A stretch of DNA of 41,932 nt, taken from Halorubrum sp. Boch-26. GTDB lineage: Archaea > Halobacteriota > Halobacteria > Halobacteriales > Haloferacaceae. Below, piece by piece: positions 26,243-33,902 of this stretch; position 1 is the stretch's first letter, and every line of letters starts with the position of its first letter. Under the pieces are notes generated by a model. The model did no database searches. It worked only from the letters and a program-made list of their open reading frames with translations, and had not been told where the DNA came from. A program made the translations under genes and the position numbers. The DNA lies in assembly GCF_029889805.1 (NCBI RefSeq), contig NZ_JARANT010000014.1, positions 1-41,932 on the forward strand. Direction: 5' to 3'.

Positions 26243-26803
26243 TTACGCCTCCGGCCACTTGATCGAGCAGCCGCGGGACGGTCTGTCGGGGACCTCGACC
26301 GACTCGCCCGCGAGCACCGACTCCACGGCCTCCCGAACGTAGAGCTCGGTCGGCTCGTCGTCGGGGTTCAAGGCGTCGTCGAGCCGACCGTGATAGCGGA
26401 GCCGCCACGCGTCGCCGTTGCGGCCGAACAGGAACGGGTCGGGCGTACAGACCGCTCCGTACGCCTCGGCGACCGCGCCGGTCTCGTCGCGGAGGTACGC
26501 GTCGTAGGCGATCGTGCCGTCGTCGACGCGGTCGCGCATCGCCTCGAACGAGTCGTCGGGGTACTCGTCGCCGTCGTTGGGGTTGATCCCGACGACAGCG
26601 AGGTCGTCGTACTCGGCCACGAGTCCGTTGAGGAGGTCGAATTTCGCCTGCGCGTACGGGCAGTGGTTACAGGTGAAGACGACGAGCAGCGCGTCCTCCT
26701 CGAAGGAGTCGAGCGGGTGCGTCTCGCCGTCGACGCCGAGCAGTTCGAAGTCGGGGGCCGCGTCGCCGCGGTCGAGCGCCGAGTCGGACTCTTTCAACAC
26801 CAT
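26243..26803 (-). CDS. Thioredoxin-like / peroxiredoxin-family redox protein
   Basis: A 186-residue protein of the AhpC/TSA-thioredoxin superfamily, probably a thiol-disulfide reductase or peroxidase. It reads APDFELLGVDG, LLVVFTCNHCPYAQAKF with a CNHC redox pair (C45, C48), AVVGINPND, and later VCTPDPFLFGRNG with the cis-proline of the fold. This matches the haloarchaeal 'thioredoxin family' proteins with a CxxCPY core. ATG at 26803 is preferred: a minus-strand GTTTTAC box at 26828-26834 lies at leaderless spacing. A longer in-frame start at 26857 would cross that box. Confidence 0.85.
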   Translation of the reverse strand: MVLKESDSALDRGDAAPDFELLGVDGETHPLDSFEEDALLVVFTCNHCPYAQAKFDLLNGLVAEYDDLAVVGINPNDGDEYPDDSFEAMRDRVDDGTIAYDAYLRDETGAVAEAYGAVCTPDPFLFGRNGDAWRLRYHGRLDDALNPDDEPTELYVREAVESVLAGESVEVPDRPSRGCSIKWPEA

Positions 26804-26827
26804 GCGAGGCGCTACCGTCGGCGGGAG

Positions 26828-26885
26828 TAAAACGGTTCCGCGGCAACCGGCGGCCACTAAAACGGTTCCACGGCTACCGGCGGCC
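26828..26885. repeat. 28-bp direct repeat carrying a promoter box
   Basis: Two copies of a 28-base unit beginning TAAAACGGTTCC (26828-26855 and 26858-26885), 26 of 28 bases identical. On the minus strand the first copy contains the TATA-like GTTTTA of the thioredoxin-like gene; the second copy overlaps the last codons of the upstream membrane protein gene. Confidence 0.9.
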
Positions 26886-27191
26886 GAACCATCGCGCGAG
26901 CGCGTGTGCCGCGCCGATCGCGGCCAGCCAGCACGCCGCGAACGCGAGCGCGGCGCCGGCGACGGGAGCCCAGTTCGGGACCGCGAACGCGGCGCCTGGG
27001 ACGGGGCAGGAACCCGCAGTCGTGGGAATCGTCTCCCGTCTGGCCCACCGGATCGCCACGGTACGGGACGACGCCGCGGGCGCGATCTCGGCGAGCGCTG
27101 CGACGAGTCCGGCCGCGACCGCGCCGAGCGCGACGGTCACCCAGAGGGCGCCGACGGCGACGGCGGCGCCGGAGAGCCGGCGGGGCTTCAT
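26874..27191 (-). CDS. Small membrane protein, function unknown
   Basis: From ATG at 27191, a 105-residue protein with two membrane segments: VAVGALWVTVALGAVAAGLVAAL and GAALAFAACWLAAIGAAHALA, separated by a short loop with one cysteine, and a basic tail. An in-frame GTG at 27326 would add 45 Arg-rich residues; a minus-strand TATA-like box GGTTAAGG at 27351-27358 lies 25-32 bases before it. So either the longer form is made or the mRNA has a 135-base leader. I prefer the shorter protein because Arg-rich extensions are untypical here. Confidence 0.55.
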   Translation of the reverse strand: MKPRRLSGAAVAVGALWVTVALGAVAAGLVAALAEIAPAASSRTVAIRWARRETIPTTAGSCPVPGAAFAVPNWAPVAGAALAFAACWLAAIGAAHALARWFGRR

Positions 27192-27422
27192 CGCCGCGTT
27201 TCGGTGCCGCGTCCGCGTCGCCGAAGCGCCCTCCTCGCGCCGCCCGCACGCTTCACCGTCGTCCGGACCGCTCCCGCGGCGTCGGGGCGGACGGGCCCGA
27301 CTCGGTCTGCGCTTGCTCTGTCGCACGGCTCCGCTGGCCGCGGCATCCCTCCTTAACCTCCGGGCGGCCGAACGACTGCCGCCGACTCATGGCTTTTTGT
27401 CCCATGCACGCGAACGCGCGGT

Positions 27423-27608
27423 ATGAGTTCCCGCGAACCGACCTACCGGACGCTCCGACTGCTGTGCGCGAACGCGGTCGGCATGGCCGGGTTCCTGCTC
27501 GCGCTCGCGCTCTCTCGGGAGTTCGCGGTCGCGCTCGTCGCGGCCGTCGTGCTGGCGGGGATCGGGTACACCGCGTCCAACGCCGTGGTCGCGTACGCCT
27601 CGGCCTGA
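27423..27608 (+). CDS. Small two-helix membrane protein
   Basis: A 61-residue protein with two hydrophobic segments, ANAVGMAGFLLALALS and FAVALVAAVVLAGIGYTASNAVVAYA. ATG at 27423 lies about 28 bases after a T-rich box (GGCTTTTTGTC, 27390-27400), fitting a leaderless transcript. It is too short to assign. Codon use is normal for the window, which supports it being a real gene. Confidence 0.6.
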   Translation: MSSREPTYRTLRLLCANAVGMAGFLLALALSREFAVALVAAVVLAGIGYTASNAVVAYASA

Positions 27609-27671
27609 CGAACGACTGCAGACATGTGAAATGAGAACAGTTAGTATCTCGGAGTGTCGATACCTGGACAT

Positions 27672-30239
27672 ATGACAACACGGGACGAACGCGGCTCGGA
27701 CGCGATCGCGGTAGATTCGCGCTCCGAGCCGGCGAGAGTACTCCTCGTTGTCGATCAACCGGAGATCGAGGATCGAGCGGCAGCGGCCATCGAGTCCCGA
27801 ACCGACCGGTTCGAGGTGAGGCCAGCGGCGGACGCGGCCGAGGCCCTCGACCTCGTCAGGGGCGAACCGGTCGACTGTGTCGTCAGCGGCTACGACCTCC
27901 CCGGAATGGACGGCGTCGAGTTCCTCCGCGCCGTCCGCGACCGCGACGAGGACCTCCCCTTCGTGTTGTTTACGGCCCGCGGGTCGGAGTCGATCGCGAG
28001 CGAGGCGATCGCCGCGGGCGTCGACGAGTACCTCCCGGCAACCGGAGACGACTCCTTCGCGGCGCTCGCGTCTTGCGTCGACTGCGCCGTCTCTCGGTCC
28101 GAGGCCGAACGACGAGTGACGGAGCACCTCGACCGGATGACGGACGCGTTCTGCGGCATCGACGAGTCGTGGCGGCTCACGTACCTCAACGAGCGGGCGG
28201 CGGAGCTGCTCGACCGTGACGCCGAAGACCTGCTCGGCGATCGTATCTGGGACCTGTTTCCGACGCTCCGCGGGACGGCGATCGAATCGGAGTTCCGCGG
28301 CGCGATGGAGACCGGTACGCAGACCACGTTCGAGTACCGCTTCGACGGCCTCGGATACGATTTCTCTATCGACGCGTACCCTTCCGACACCGGACTCTCC
28401 GTGTACTTCCGAGATGTCACCGAGGAGAACAGGCGCCAACGAAGGCTCGAAGAGCTCGCCGAGCGGTTCCGACTCGCGGTGGAGGGCGCGGACGTTGGCA
28501 TCTGGGACTGGGACCTCACCACGGACGAGGTGCAGTTCGACGAGCGGTGGGCCGACATGCTGGGGTACGACCGGTCCGAGATCGCCTTCGAGCTCGCCGA
28601 GTGGGAAGACCGCGTCCACCCCGACGACATCGGTGCCGCGTGGTCGGCGCTGGAGGCGCATTTCGCCGGTGAAACGGAGTACTACCGGTGCGACTACCGT
28701 ATGGAGACGAAGGCGGGCGACTGGACGTGGGTCCGCGACCGCGGCCGCGTCGTCGAGCGCACCGACGAGGGGGACCCCGTCCGGGCCGTCGGGATCCACA
28801 TCGACGTGACCGAGGAGAAAGAGCGCGAGCGCGACTTAGAGCGCCACCGGCGGCTCGTCGACGAGCTCCCGAACGCCGTGGCGCTGTACGACGCCGACGA
28901 GCGGTTCTCCGTCGTCAACGATCGGCTCGCAGAGGTGTACGAGACGACCCCGGAGGAGCTTACCGGTCGGGAGAGTCCCCTGTTACAGCGGCTTCGAGAG
29001 ACCCGCGAGGACGACCCGTTCGCGGCGCTCGTCGCCGGCGACCGCGAGCGGCTGTCCGAGACGATCGAACTCGATCTCCCCGCTCGGGCCGACGCTATCA
29101 TCGACATCAGCTTACAGCGGCTCGTCATCGACGGCGAGTTCGACGGGGTGATCGGTATCTCTCGCGACGTGACCGAGAAGCGTCGCCGGCAGCGGGAGCT
29201 CGAACGCACCTCGGCCCGGCTGGAGGCCCTCTACGAGGACTCGCCGGACATGGTCGACATCCACGACGAGTCGGGCGAGATCGTGGACGCGAACTCCGTG
29301 ATAGCGTCCCAGCTCGGCTACGACCGCGAGGAGATCGTGGGGATGAACGTCTGGGAGATCGACGACGAGCTCGACCGCGAAGACGGTATGGACCTCTGGC
29401 AGAGCCTAGAGGTGGGCGAAACGCGCCGGCTGGAGACGACGTTCAGGCGGGCCGACGGCACGACGTTCCCCGTCGAAGTGCAGGTTCGGCGGGTCGACGT
29501 GCGGGGGGACGACCGGTACCTCGCCACGAGCCGCGATATCTCGGAGCGGAAGGCCTACGAGCGTCGGCTCGAACGCGAGAACGAGCGGCTCGACGAGTTC
29601 GCCTCTATGGTTTCACACGATCTCCGGAACCCGCTCACCGTGCTTTCCGGCTACCTCCGTCTCGCCCGTGAGACCGGTAACGAGTCGTATTTCGAGCGCT
29701 GCGAGACCGCGGTCGACGAAATGGATCGGCTGATCGACGACGTGCTGTCCCTCGCCCGGCAGGGCGACGCCGTGGACTCGGTGGGTCCCGTCCCGCTCGA
29801 CGGGCTGGCGACCCGGTACGCGACCGACACGTTCGGCTCCACCGAAAGCGACGGAGGCGTCGAAGCGGGCGGCTCCGAAGACGGATCTGGCGAGTCCGTC
29901 GAGGTCGCCGTCGAGACCGAGAGCGACGTGCTCGCGGACCCCGGCCGGCTCAAGCGACTGCTCCAGAACCTCTTCCGGAACGCGGCCGAACACGGGGGGA
30001 ACCGCGTCGTCGTCGGCGACCTCTCGGACGGCTTCTACGTCGAAGACAACGGCCCCGGGATCCCCGAAGACCGGCGCGACGAGGTGTTCGAGAGCGGGCA
30101 CACGACCTCCGAGTCGGGGACCGGGTTCGGGCTCGCCATCGTCGAGCGCATCGCGGAGGCCCACGGCTGGGAGGTGACGGTGACGGAAGGCGAAGACGGC
30201 GGCGCCCGGTTCGAGTTCACGGGCGTCGGGCGGCCCTGA
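27672..30239 (+). CDS. Multi-PAS sensor histidine kinase with degenerate receiver domain
   Basis: An 855-residue soluble sensor kinase. Domains in order: receiver-like domain (about 22-140), PAS (150-255), PAS with PAC (262-382), PAS (392-502), PAS (512-625), HisKA with VSHDLRNPL (H649), HATPase with N770, DNGPGIP (792-798) and GTGFGLAIV (816-824). The receiver lacks its phosphoacceptor: the expected Asp is Gly73 (VSGYDLPG), the conserved Lys is Arg (FTARGS) and one of the two N-terminal acidic residues is Gln. It therefore probably senses or docks rather than being phosphorylated. ATG at 27672 is preferred over 27654 because of the GTTAGTATC box 28 bases upstream. No partner regulator is adjacent. 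Confidence 0.85.
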   Translation: MTTRDERGSDAIAVDSRSEPARVLLVVDQPEIEDRAAAAIESRTDRFEVRPAADAAEALDLVRGEPVDCVVSGYDLPGMDGVEFLRAVRDRDEDLPFVLFTARGSESIASEAIAAGVDEYLPATGDDSFAALASCVDCAVSRSEAERRVTEHLDRMTDAFCGIDESWRLTYLNERAAELLDRDAEDLLGDRIWDLFPTLRGTAIESEFRGAMETGTQTTFEYRFDGLGYDFSIDAYPSDTGLSVYFRDVTEENRRQRRLEELAERFRLAVEGADVGIWDWDLTTDEVQFDERWADMLGYDRSEIAFELAEWEDRVHPDDIGAAWSALEAHFAGETEYYRCDYRMETKAGDWTWVRDRGRVVERTDEGDPVRAVGIHIDVTEEKERERDLERHRRLVDELPNAVALYDADERFSVVNDRLAEVYETTPEELTGRESPLLQRLRETREDDPFAALVAGDRERLSETIELDLPARADAIIDISLQRLVIDGEFDGVIGISRDVTEKRRRQRELERTSARLEALYEDSPDMVDIHDESGEIVDANSVIASQLGYDREEIVGMNVWEIDDELDREDGMDLWQSLEVGETRRLETTFRRADGTTFPVEVQVRRVDVRGDDRYLATSRDISERKAYERRLERENERLDEFASMVSHDLRNPLTVLSGYLRLARETGNESYFERCETAVDEMDRLIDDVLSLARQGDAVDSVGPVPLDGLATRYATDTFGSTESDGGVEAGGSEDGSGESVEVAVETESDVLADPGRLKRLLQNLFRNAAEHGGNRVVVGDLSDGFYVEDNGPGIPEDRRDEVFESGHTTSESGTGFGLAIVERIAEAHGWEVTVTEGEDGGARFEFTGVGRP

Positions 30240-30324
30240 GTCGCCGACGGTGACCCCGTGAGCCGCGCGGCTGGAATCAGACAACGATTCCGGGAAAACC
30301 GGTCGGACCGACTGAGTCGCCGGC

Positions 30325-30723
30325 TTAGAACGCGTCCGGGTAGACGCTGATGTCAGCGTGCAGCTCGTCGCGAAGCGCGGTGTGGACGTGACAGATGCCC
30401 TCGGCGCGCTCGGCGATCTCCGACGCGGTCTCGTCGTCGAGGTCGGCCCCGACGTGGACGTCGAAGGCGATGGCCGTCAGGTCGTCGTCCTCGTCGAGCT
30501 CCGCGCTCGCGTCGATCTGAATCTTGCCGAGGTCCTCTTCGCCGCGCTGATTCCCGCCGACGCGGAAGGCGGGGAGGTAACAGGAGGCGTACGTCGCGAC
30601 GAGTGCGGCGTTCGGGTTCGGGCCCGTCTCGTCGGTCGCGTCGATCTGGAGATCGAAGTCGCCGACTTGGCTCGTGCAGGCGTATCCTTCCTCGGAGACG
30701 GTGGAGGTCTCGATGTCTGACAT
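30325..30723 (-). CDS. OsmC-family thiol peroxidase-like protein
   Basis: A 132-residue OsmC/Ohr-fold protein. The two redox cysteines of the family are present: C48 in LVATYASCYLPAF and C111 in AEGICHVHTAL. It should reduce organic peroxides or act in thiol stress, in the cytoplasm. The acidic central segment (ELDEDDD) is a halophilic feature. A minus-strand CTTTAG box near 30750-30756 lies about 27 bases upstream of the ATG. It stands alone. Confidence 0.85.
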   Translation of the reverse strand: MSDIETSTVSEEGYACTSQVGDFDLQIDATDETGPNPNAALVATYASCYLPAFRVGGNQRGEEDLGKIQIDASAELDEDDDLTAIAFDVHVGADLDDETASEIAERAEGICHVHTALRDELHADISVYPDAF

Positions 30724-30825
30724 ACGCGTTGATAGACGACTCGCGGCGGCCTAAAGGTTGCCATCACGGACCCCGCGACGGAGCGTCGGCGGTGAAAGAG
30801 ACGCGGACCGGCGATGAGGCGCGCG

Positions 30826-31551
30826 CTACGGCTCCAGCGTGTACGTCTCGTCGCCCCCGAGGACGACGGGTTCGGCCGCGGCGCCCGCCGCCTTCACCTC
30901 GTTAACGAACTCCCGCGTCTCGATCTCGATCGGCGGGAACGAGTCGTAATGCATCGGGAACACCACGTCGGCGCCCACCCAGTCGGCGGCGATGCCGGCG
31001 CCGGCGGGCCCCATCGTGAAGTGGTCGCCCGTGGGGAGCGCGGCGGCGTCGGGTTCGAGGTACGGCGCGATCACGTCGACCATCTCGGACATCAGTCCGG
31101 TGTCGCCGGCGTGGTAGAACGTCGTGCAGTCGGGATCGGACTCCTGGGTCGGCTTCTTGTCGCCGACCACGAAGCCCGCGGGCATCCCGGCGGAGTAGTC
31201 CGGGTCGTTTTCGATACCGTTCGAGTGGTCCGCGCGGACCATCGTCACCCACGCGTCGCCGCACTCTACGGTGCCGCCGATGTTCATGCCGCCGGCCGGA
31301 AGCGTGTGCTCCAGGCCGAACTCCTCCTCGACGTAGGCCGTCAGCTCCGGCGTGGCGACCACGGTCGCGTCGGGGAACGCCGCGGCGTGAGCGATGTGGT
31401 CGCCGTGGCCGTGGGTCAACAGGAGGTAGTCCGGGTCGAGCTCCTCCGGGTCGACGTCGGTCTTCGGGTTGTCGAAGAACGGATCGATCAGCAGCTCCGT
31501 GTCGTCGACGACGACGTGCCACGTCGAGTGGCCGTGCCAAGTGAGTTCCAT
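30826..31551 (-). CDS. UPF0173 metal-dependent hydrolase (metallo-beta-lactamase fold)
   Basis: A 241-residue protein of the UPF0173/YtkL type, an uncharacterised two-metal hydrolase. It starts with [11 protein letters not shown], has the metal motif THGHGDH (H47, H49, D51, H52), [13 protein letters not shown] with the bridging Asp, TGDHFTMGP and [10 protein letters not shown]. All ligands appear intact, in contrast to the degenerate relative at 25482-26180. A minus-strand TTTTTATTA box at 31580-31589 supplies the promoter. Substrate unknown. Confidence 0.85.
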   Translation of the reverse strand: MELTWHGHSTWHVVVDDTELLIDPFFDNPKTDVDPEELDPDYLLLTHGHGDHIAHAAAFPDATVVATPELTAYVEEEFGLEHTLPAGGMNIGGTVECGDAWVTMVRADHSNGIENDPDYSAGMPAGFVVGDKKPTQESDPDCTTFYHAGDTGLMSEMVDVIAPYLEPDAAALPTGDHFTMGPAGAGIAADWVGADVVFPMHYDSFPPIEIETREFVNEVKAAGAAAEPVVLGGDETYTLEP

Positions 31552-31695
31552 GATACGTTCGGATCGTCTCGGCGAACCGTAATAAAAACCGACGCCGCGG
31601 ATCCGCGTTCCCCGATCCGTCCGACCGTCTTCGCCGGGCCGATCCGTCGCGCGCCGGGAGAGGAGTTAACAGCGCCCCGCTCCAAGCCGGCCACG

Positions 31696-32772
31696 ATGCC
31701 CTCCGAGCGGACCGAGAGACCTCCCCCGACCGACGCGTGTCGCGAGTGCGGACGGGCCCTCCCGTCCGAAGCCAACTTCTGTCCCGGCTGTGGGACGGAG
31801 GTGCGCGCCGAGCGCGACGCCGTCTACTGCGCCGACTGCGGCGAGCCCCTCGCTCCCGCCGACGAGTTCTGTGTCGGCTGCGGGGCGCCGCGGCCCAAGA
31901 CACCGCGGTCCGAGGGGTCCGGACGAGCGAGCGAACGGGACGACAGAACGGCTGACGCCGAGGCGCGCCGAGCGTTCCGCCGGCGGGTGCAGGACCACCT
32001 CGACCACGGCTGGGAGCTCACCGAGGACCGCGGCGACCGCGTCGTCCTCGTCGACAGGGACGTGGGATCGATCCCCGTCCACGTCCTCCTGCTCCTGACC
32101 ACCGGCGGCGTGGGGAACCTGCTGTACGGCTGGTACCACTACGCCGAACTGGCCGAGACGCGCCGGGTTAGCGTCTCCGACGGCCCGCTCCCCGACGGCG
32201 AACTGACCGCACCGGGAGGAGACGACGACCCGCTCGTCGAGCTCTCCGGCTACCTGTTGGGCGGGCTCCTCCTCCTGATCGGGCTCGGGATCGCCGCCGT
32301 CTCCGCGGGACAGGGATCGATCCCCGGCGCGGCGTTCGGCGTCGCGTTCGCGCTCGTCGGGCTCGCGCTGACGCCGCCGGCGGAGCGCAGACTGAGCCGG
32401 CGGCACGGCCTCTTCCGATTCGGCCGAATCCGGACCGTCGACCACCGGGTCACGCCCGCGACGGAGCGGACCGAGTCGCCCTGCGTCGTCTGCGGCGACG
32501 CCTTCGAGCGCGGGGTCGTCCGCCGCCGCCGCGACGAGACGGTCGTCGCGGGCGTCCCGGTGCGGACCCACGCGTCGGAGCGCAACCGCTACTGCGCGGA
32601 CTGCGCCCGCGCGGAGCTGTTCGGCGGGTCCGGGGGAGACGGAACCGATCCGGACGGGGTCGACGCCGATATCGGCGGGACCGGAACCCGCCTCGACGCG
32701 ACCGAAACCGATTCCGCCGCCGGAGAGCCCGTCAGGGAACGCTCCGGATCGGCGGACCGAGAGGGGGAGTAA
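31696..32772 (+). CDS. Zinc-ribbon membrane protein, function unknown
   Basis: A 358-residue protein. The N-terminus holds two double-CxxC zinc ribbons: C15/C18/C29/C32 and C45/C48/C59/C62. Residues about 95-125 look like a short 'superinfection/YcxB-like' amphipathic segment (HLDHGWELTEDRGDRVVL), then membrane segments near VHVLLLLTTGGVGNLLYG and LSGYLLGGLLLLIGLGIAAV with AFGVAFALVGLAL. A third ribbon follows after the membrane part: CVVCGDAF and RYCADCAR. The tail is acidic and disordered. ATG at 31696 lies 28 bases after GTTAAC, giving a leaderless start; the frame upstream (to 30814) is a shadow of the hydrolase gene. Family not recognised beyond haloarchaeal zinc-ribbon membrane proteins. 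Confidence 0.7.
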   Translation: MPSERTERPPPTDACRECGRALPSEANFCPGCGTEVRAERDAVYCADCGEPLAPADEFCVGCGAPRPKTPRSEGSGRASERDDRTADAEARRAFRRRVQDHLDHGWELTEDRGDRVVLVDRDVGSIPVHVLLLLTTGGVGNLLYGWYHYAELAETRRVSVSDGPLPDGELTAPGGDDDPLVELSGYLLGGLLLLIGLGIAAVSAGQGSIPGAAFGVAFALVGLALTPPAERRLSRRHGLFRFGRIRTVDHRVTPATERTESPCVVCGDAFERGVVRRRRDETVVAGVPVRTHASERNRYCADCARAELFGGSGGDGTDPDGVDADIGGTGTRLDATETDSAAGEPVRERSGSADREGE

Positions 32773-32795
32773 CGCCGCCGACGTAGTCCGGCAAC

Positions 32796-32805
32796 CCTTT
32801 TTAAG
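32796..32805 (+). promoter_or_regulatory. TATA box of the fumarylacetoacetase-family gene
   Basis: CCTTTTTAAG, 22-31 bases before the ATG at 32827; strong haloarchaeal leaderless promoter. Confidence 0.75.
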
Positions 32806-32826
32806 ACCCCGCCCGATCACACGGAC

Positions 32827-33570
32827 ATGCACCACGCACGGTTCCGCGATCCGGCCGGCTCGATCCGGGAGGGAACGTACGACCCCGAAAGCGACGCCGT
32901 CGCGTTCGGCGGCGACGAGTACGCGCTCGACGACCCGGAGATCGACGTGCTCCCGCCGACGGACCCGACGAAGATCGTCTGTATCGGGCGCAACTACGCC
33001 GACCACGCGGCCGAGCTCGGCAACGACGTGCCGGACCGCCCGCTCCTCTTCTTGAAGCCGCCGAACGCGCTGGCGAGCCACGGCGACACGGTCACCGTCC
33101 CCGAGGGGAAAGACCGGATCGACTGGGAGGCCGAGCTGGCGGTCGTGATCGGCGAGCAGTGTAAGGCGGTGGACGCGGACGACGCGATGGACGTCGTCGC
33201 CGGCTTCACCTGCATGAACGACGTCTCGAACCGCGACGACCAGAACCGCGAACAGAACTGGGTTCGCGGCAAGGCGTTCGACAACGCGGCGCCCCTCGGC
33301 CCGGTGATGGCGACGCCGGACGAGGTCCCCGCCGATGCGAGCGTCGAGCTCCGGGTGAACGGCGAGACGAAGCAGTCGAGCGACCGCGGGCACCTCATCT
33401 TCGACGTGCCGACCCTGATCGAGGAGATCACGACGTACCTCACTTTGGAGGCGGGTGACGTGATCGCGACCGGGACGCCGGAGGGGGTCGGCGCGCTCGC
33501 CGACGGCGACAGCGTCGAGGTCGACATCGAGGGCGTCGGCACGCTCGAACACGACGTGCGCGTGCCCTGA
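32827..33570 (+). CDS. Fumarylacetoacetate hydrolase family protein
   Basis: A 247-residue enzyme of the FAH superfamily, which cleaves or decarboxylates 3-oxo acids (fumarylpyruvate, acylpyruvate, oxaloacetate and related). N-terminal about 55 residues form the small domain; then VCIGRNYADHAAELG, LFLKPPNAL, the metal-binding IDWEAELAVVIG, FTCMNDVSNRDDQN, KAFDNAAPLGP, and the C-terminal TGTPEGVGAL. The Glu/Asp metal ligands are all present. Most likely an acylpyruvate hydrolase or oxaloacetate decarboxylase-like enzyme; automatic annotation would be 'fumarylacetoacetate hydrolase family'. It has its own promoter. Confidence 0.88.
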   Translation: MHHARFRDPAGSIREGTYDPESDAVAFGGDEYALDDPEIDVLPPTDPTKIVCIGRNYADHAAELGNDVPDRPLLFLKPPNALASHGDTVTVPEGKDRIDWEAELAVVIGEQCKAVDADDAMDVVAGFTCMNDVSNRDDQNREQNWVRGKAFDNAAPLGPVMATPDEVPADASVELRVNGETKQSSDRGHLIFDVPTLIEEITTYLTLEAGDVIATGTPEGVGALADGDSVEVDIEGVGTLEHDVRVP

Positions 33571-33637
33571 ACGAGACGAAACAGCCGCCATTCGACGCTC
33601 CCTGTGGCTCGGTCGCACACCGCGTTTCCGGTGAACG

Positions 33638-33646
33638 CTTATATAC
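33638..33646 (+). promoter_or_regulatory. TATA box upstream of the hflX leader
   Basis: CTTATATAC, the only AT-rich box in the gap. It predicts transcription starting near 33667-33669, exactly at a GTG codon, and a leader of about 235 bases before hflX. Confidence 0.6.
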
Positions 33647-33667
33647 CGGGCGTTCGAACTGAGTGTC

Positions 33668-33694
33668 GTGAAGTCCCGCTCGTTCTCGCGTTGA
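33668..33694 (+). CDS. Possible 8-codon leader peptide ahead of hflX
   Basis: GTG-AAG-TCC-CGC-TCG-TTC-TCG-CGT-TGA would encode MKSRSFSR. Its GTG sits at the predicted transcription start, 26 bases after the TATA box centre, as in leaderless haloarchaeal genes. The stop codon (33692-33694) lies in the 5' arm of a long stem, so a ribosome here would block stem folding. It may be chance; no evidence of translation beyond position. Confidence 0.3.
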   Translation: MKSRSFSR

Positions 33695-33754
33695 CCCCGG
33701 CCGCGCGACGGCTCCGTGCGTTCTGCCGCTCCTCGCGGAGGGCCCCGGTCAACG
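33689..33754 (+). ncRNA. Candidate structured RNA / regulatory leader of hflX
   Basis: CGTTGACCCCGGCC (33689-33702) pairs with GGCCCCGGTCAACG (33741-33754): 8 perfect base pairs, a 2x2 mismatch, then 4 more pairs. Inside, CCGC-TCCTC-GCGG (33727-33739) can form a 4-bp hairpin and ACGG/CCGT complementarity lies at 33708-33717. No box C/D or H/ACA elements are visible, so a guide RNA is unlikely. Either a small stable RNA or a folded 5' leader of hflX. Confidence 0.4.
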
Positions 33755-33902
33755 ACCGATCGGCGCGACCGTGACCTTCTCGGTCCCGCCGCGCACCGCT
33801 CTCGATTTCGGTCCGTCATCCCCACTGCGCGCCGGTCGTCGCGAGGCCGTGGTCCCCGGTGACGAACCCCTCCCCGGGCCGATGTGAGCGCCCGACGAAA
33901 CG

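Larger units (their letters stand above)
33571..33902 (+). other. Intergenic region holding a structured hflX leader
   Basis: 332 bases without a large gene. It contains a TATA box (33638-33646), an 8-codon reading frame (33668-33694), and the stem structure detailed in separate entries. A further 5-bp hairpin GACCG/CGGTC (33767-33771 and 33781-33785) follows. I see no AT-rich box closer to the hflX start. Confidence 0.5.

Noticed and set aside
30814-31695. N-terminal extension of the zinc-ribbon membrane protein
   Set aside because: The extra frame is the antisense of the UPF0173 gene; a TATA-like box places the start at 31696.
33571-33902. tRNA, RNase P RNA or box C/D/H-ACA guide RNA before hflX
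   Set aside because: No cloverleaf, no conserved RNase P cores, no C/D boxes or ACA at the right place; only a long stem with small inner hairpins is visible.
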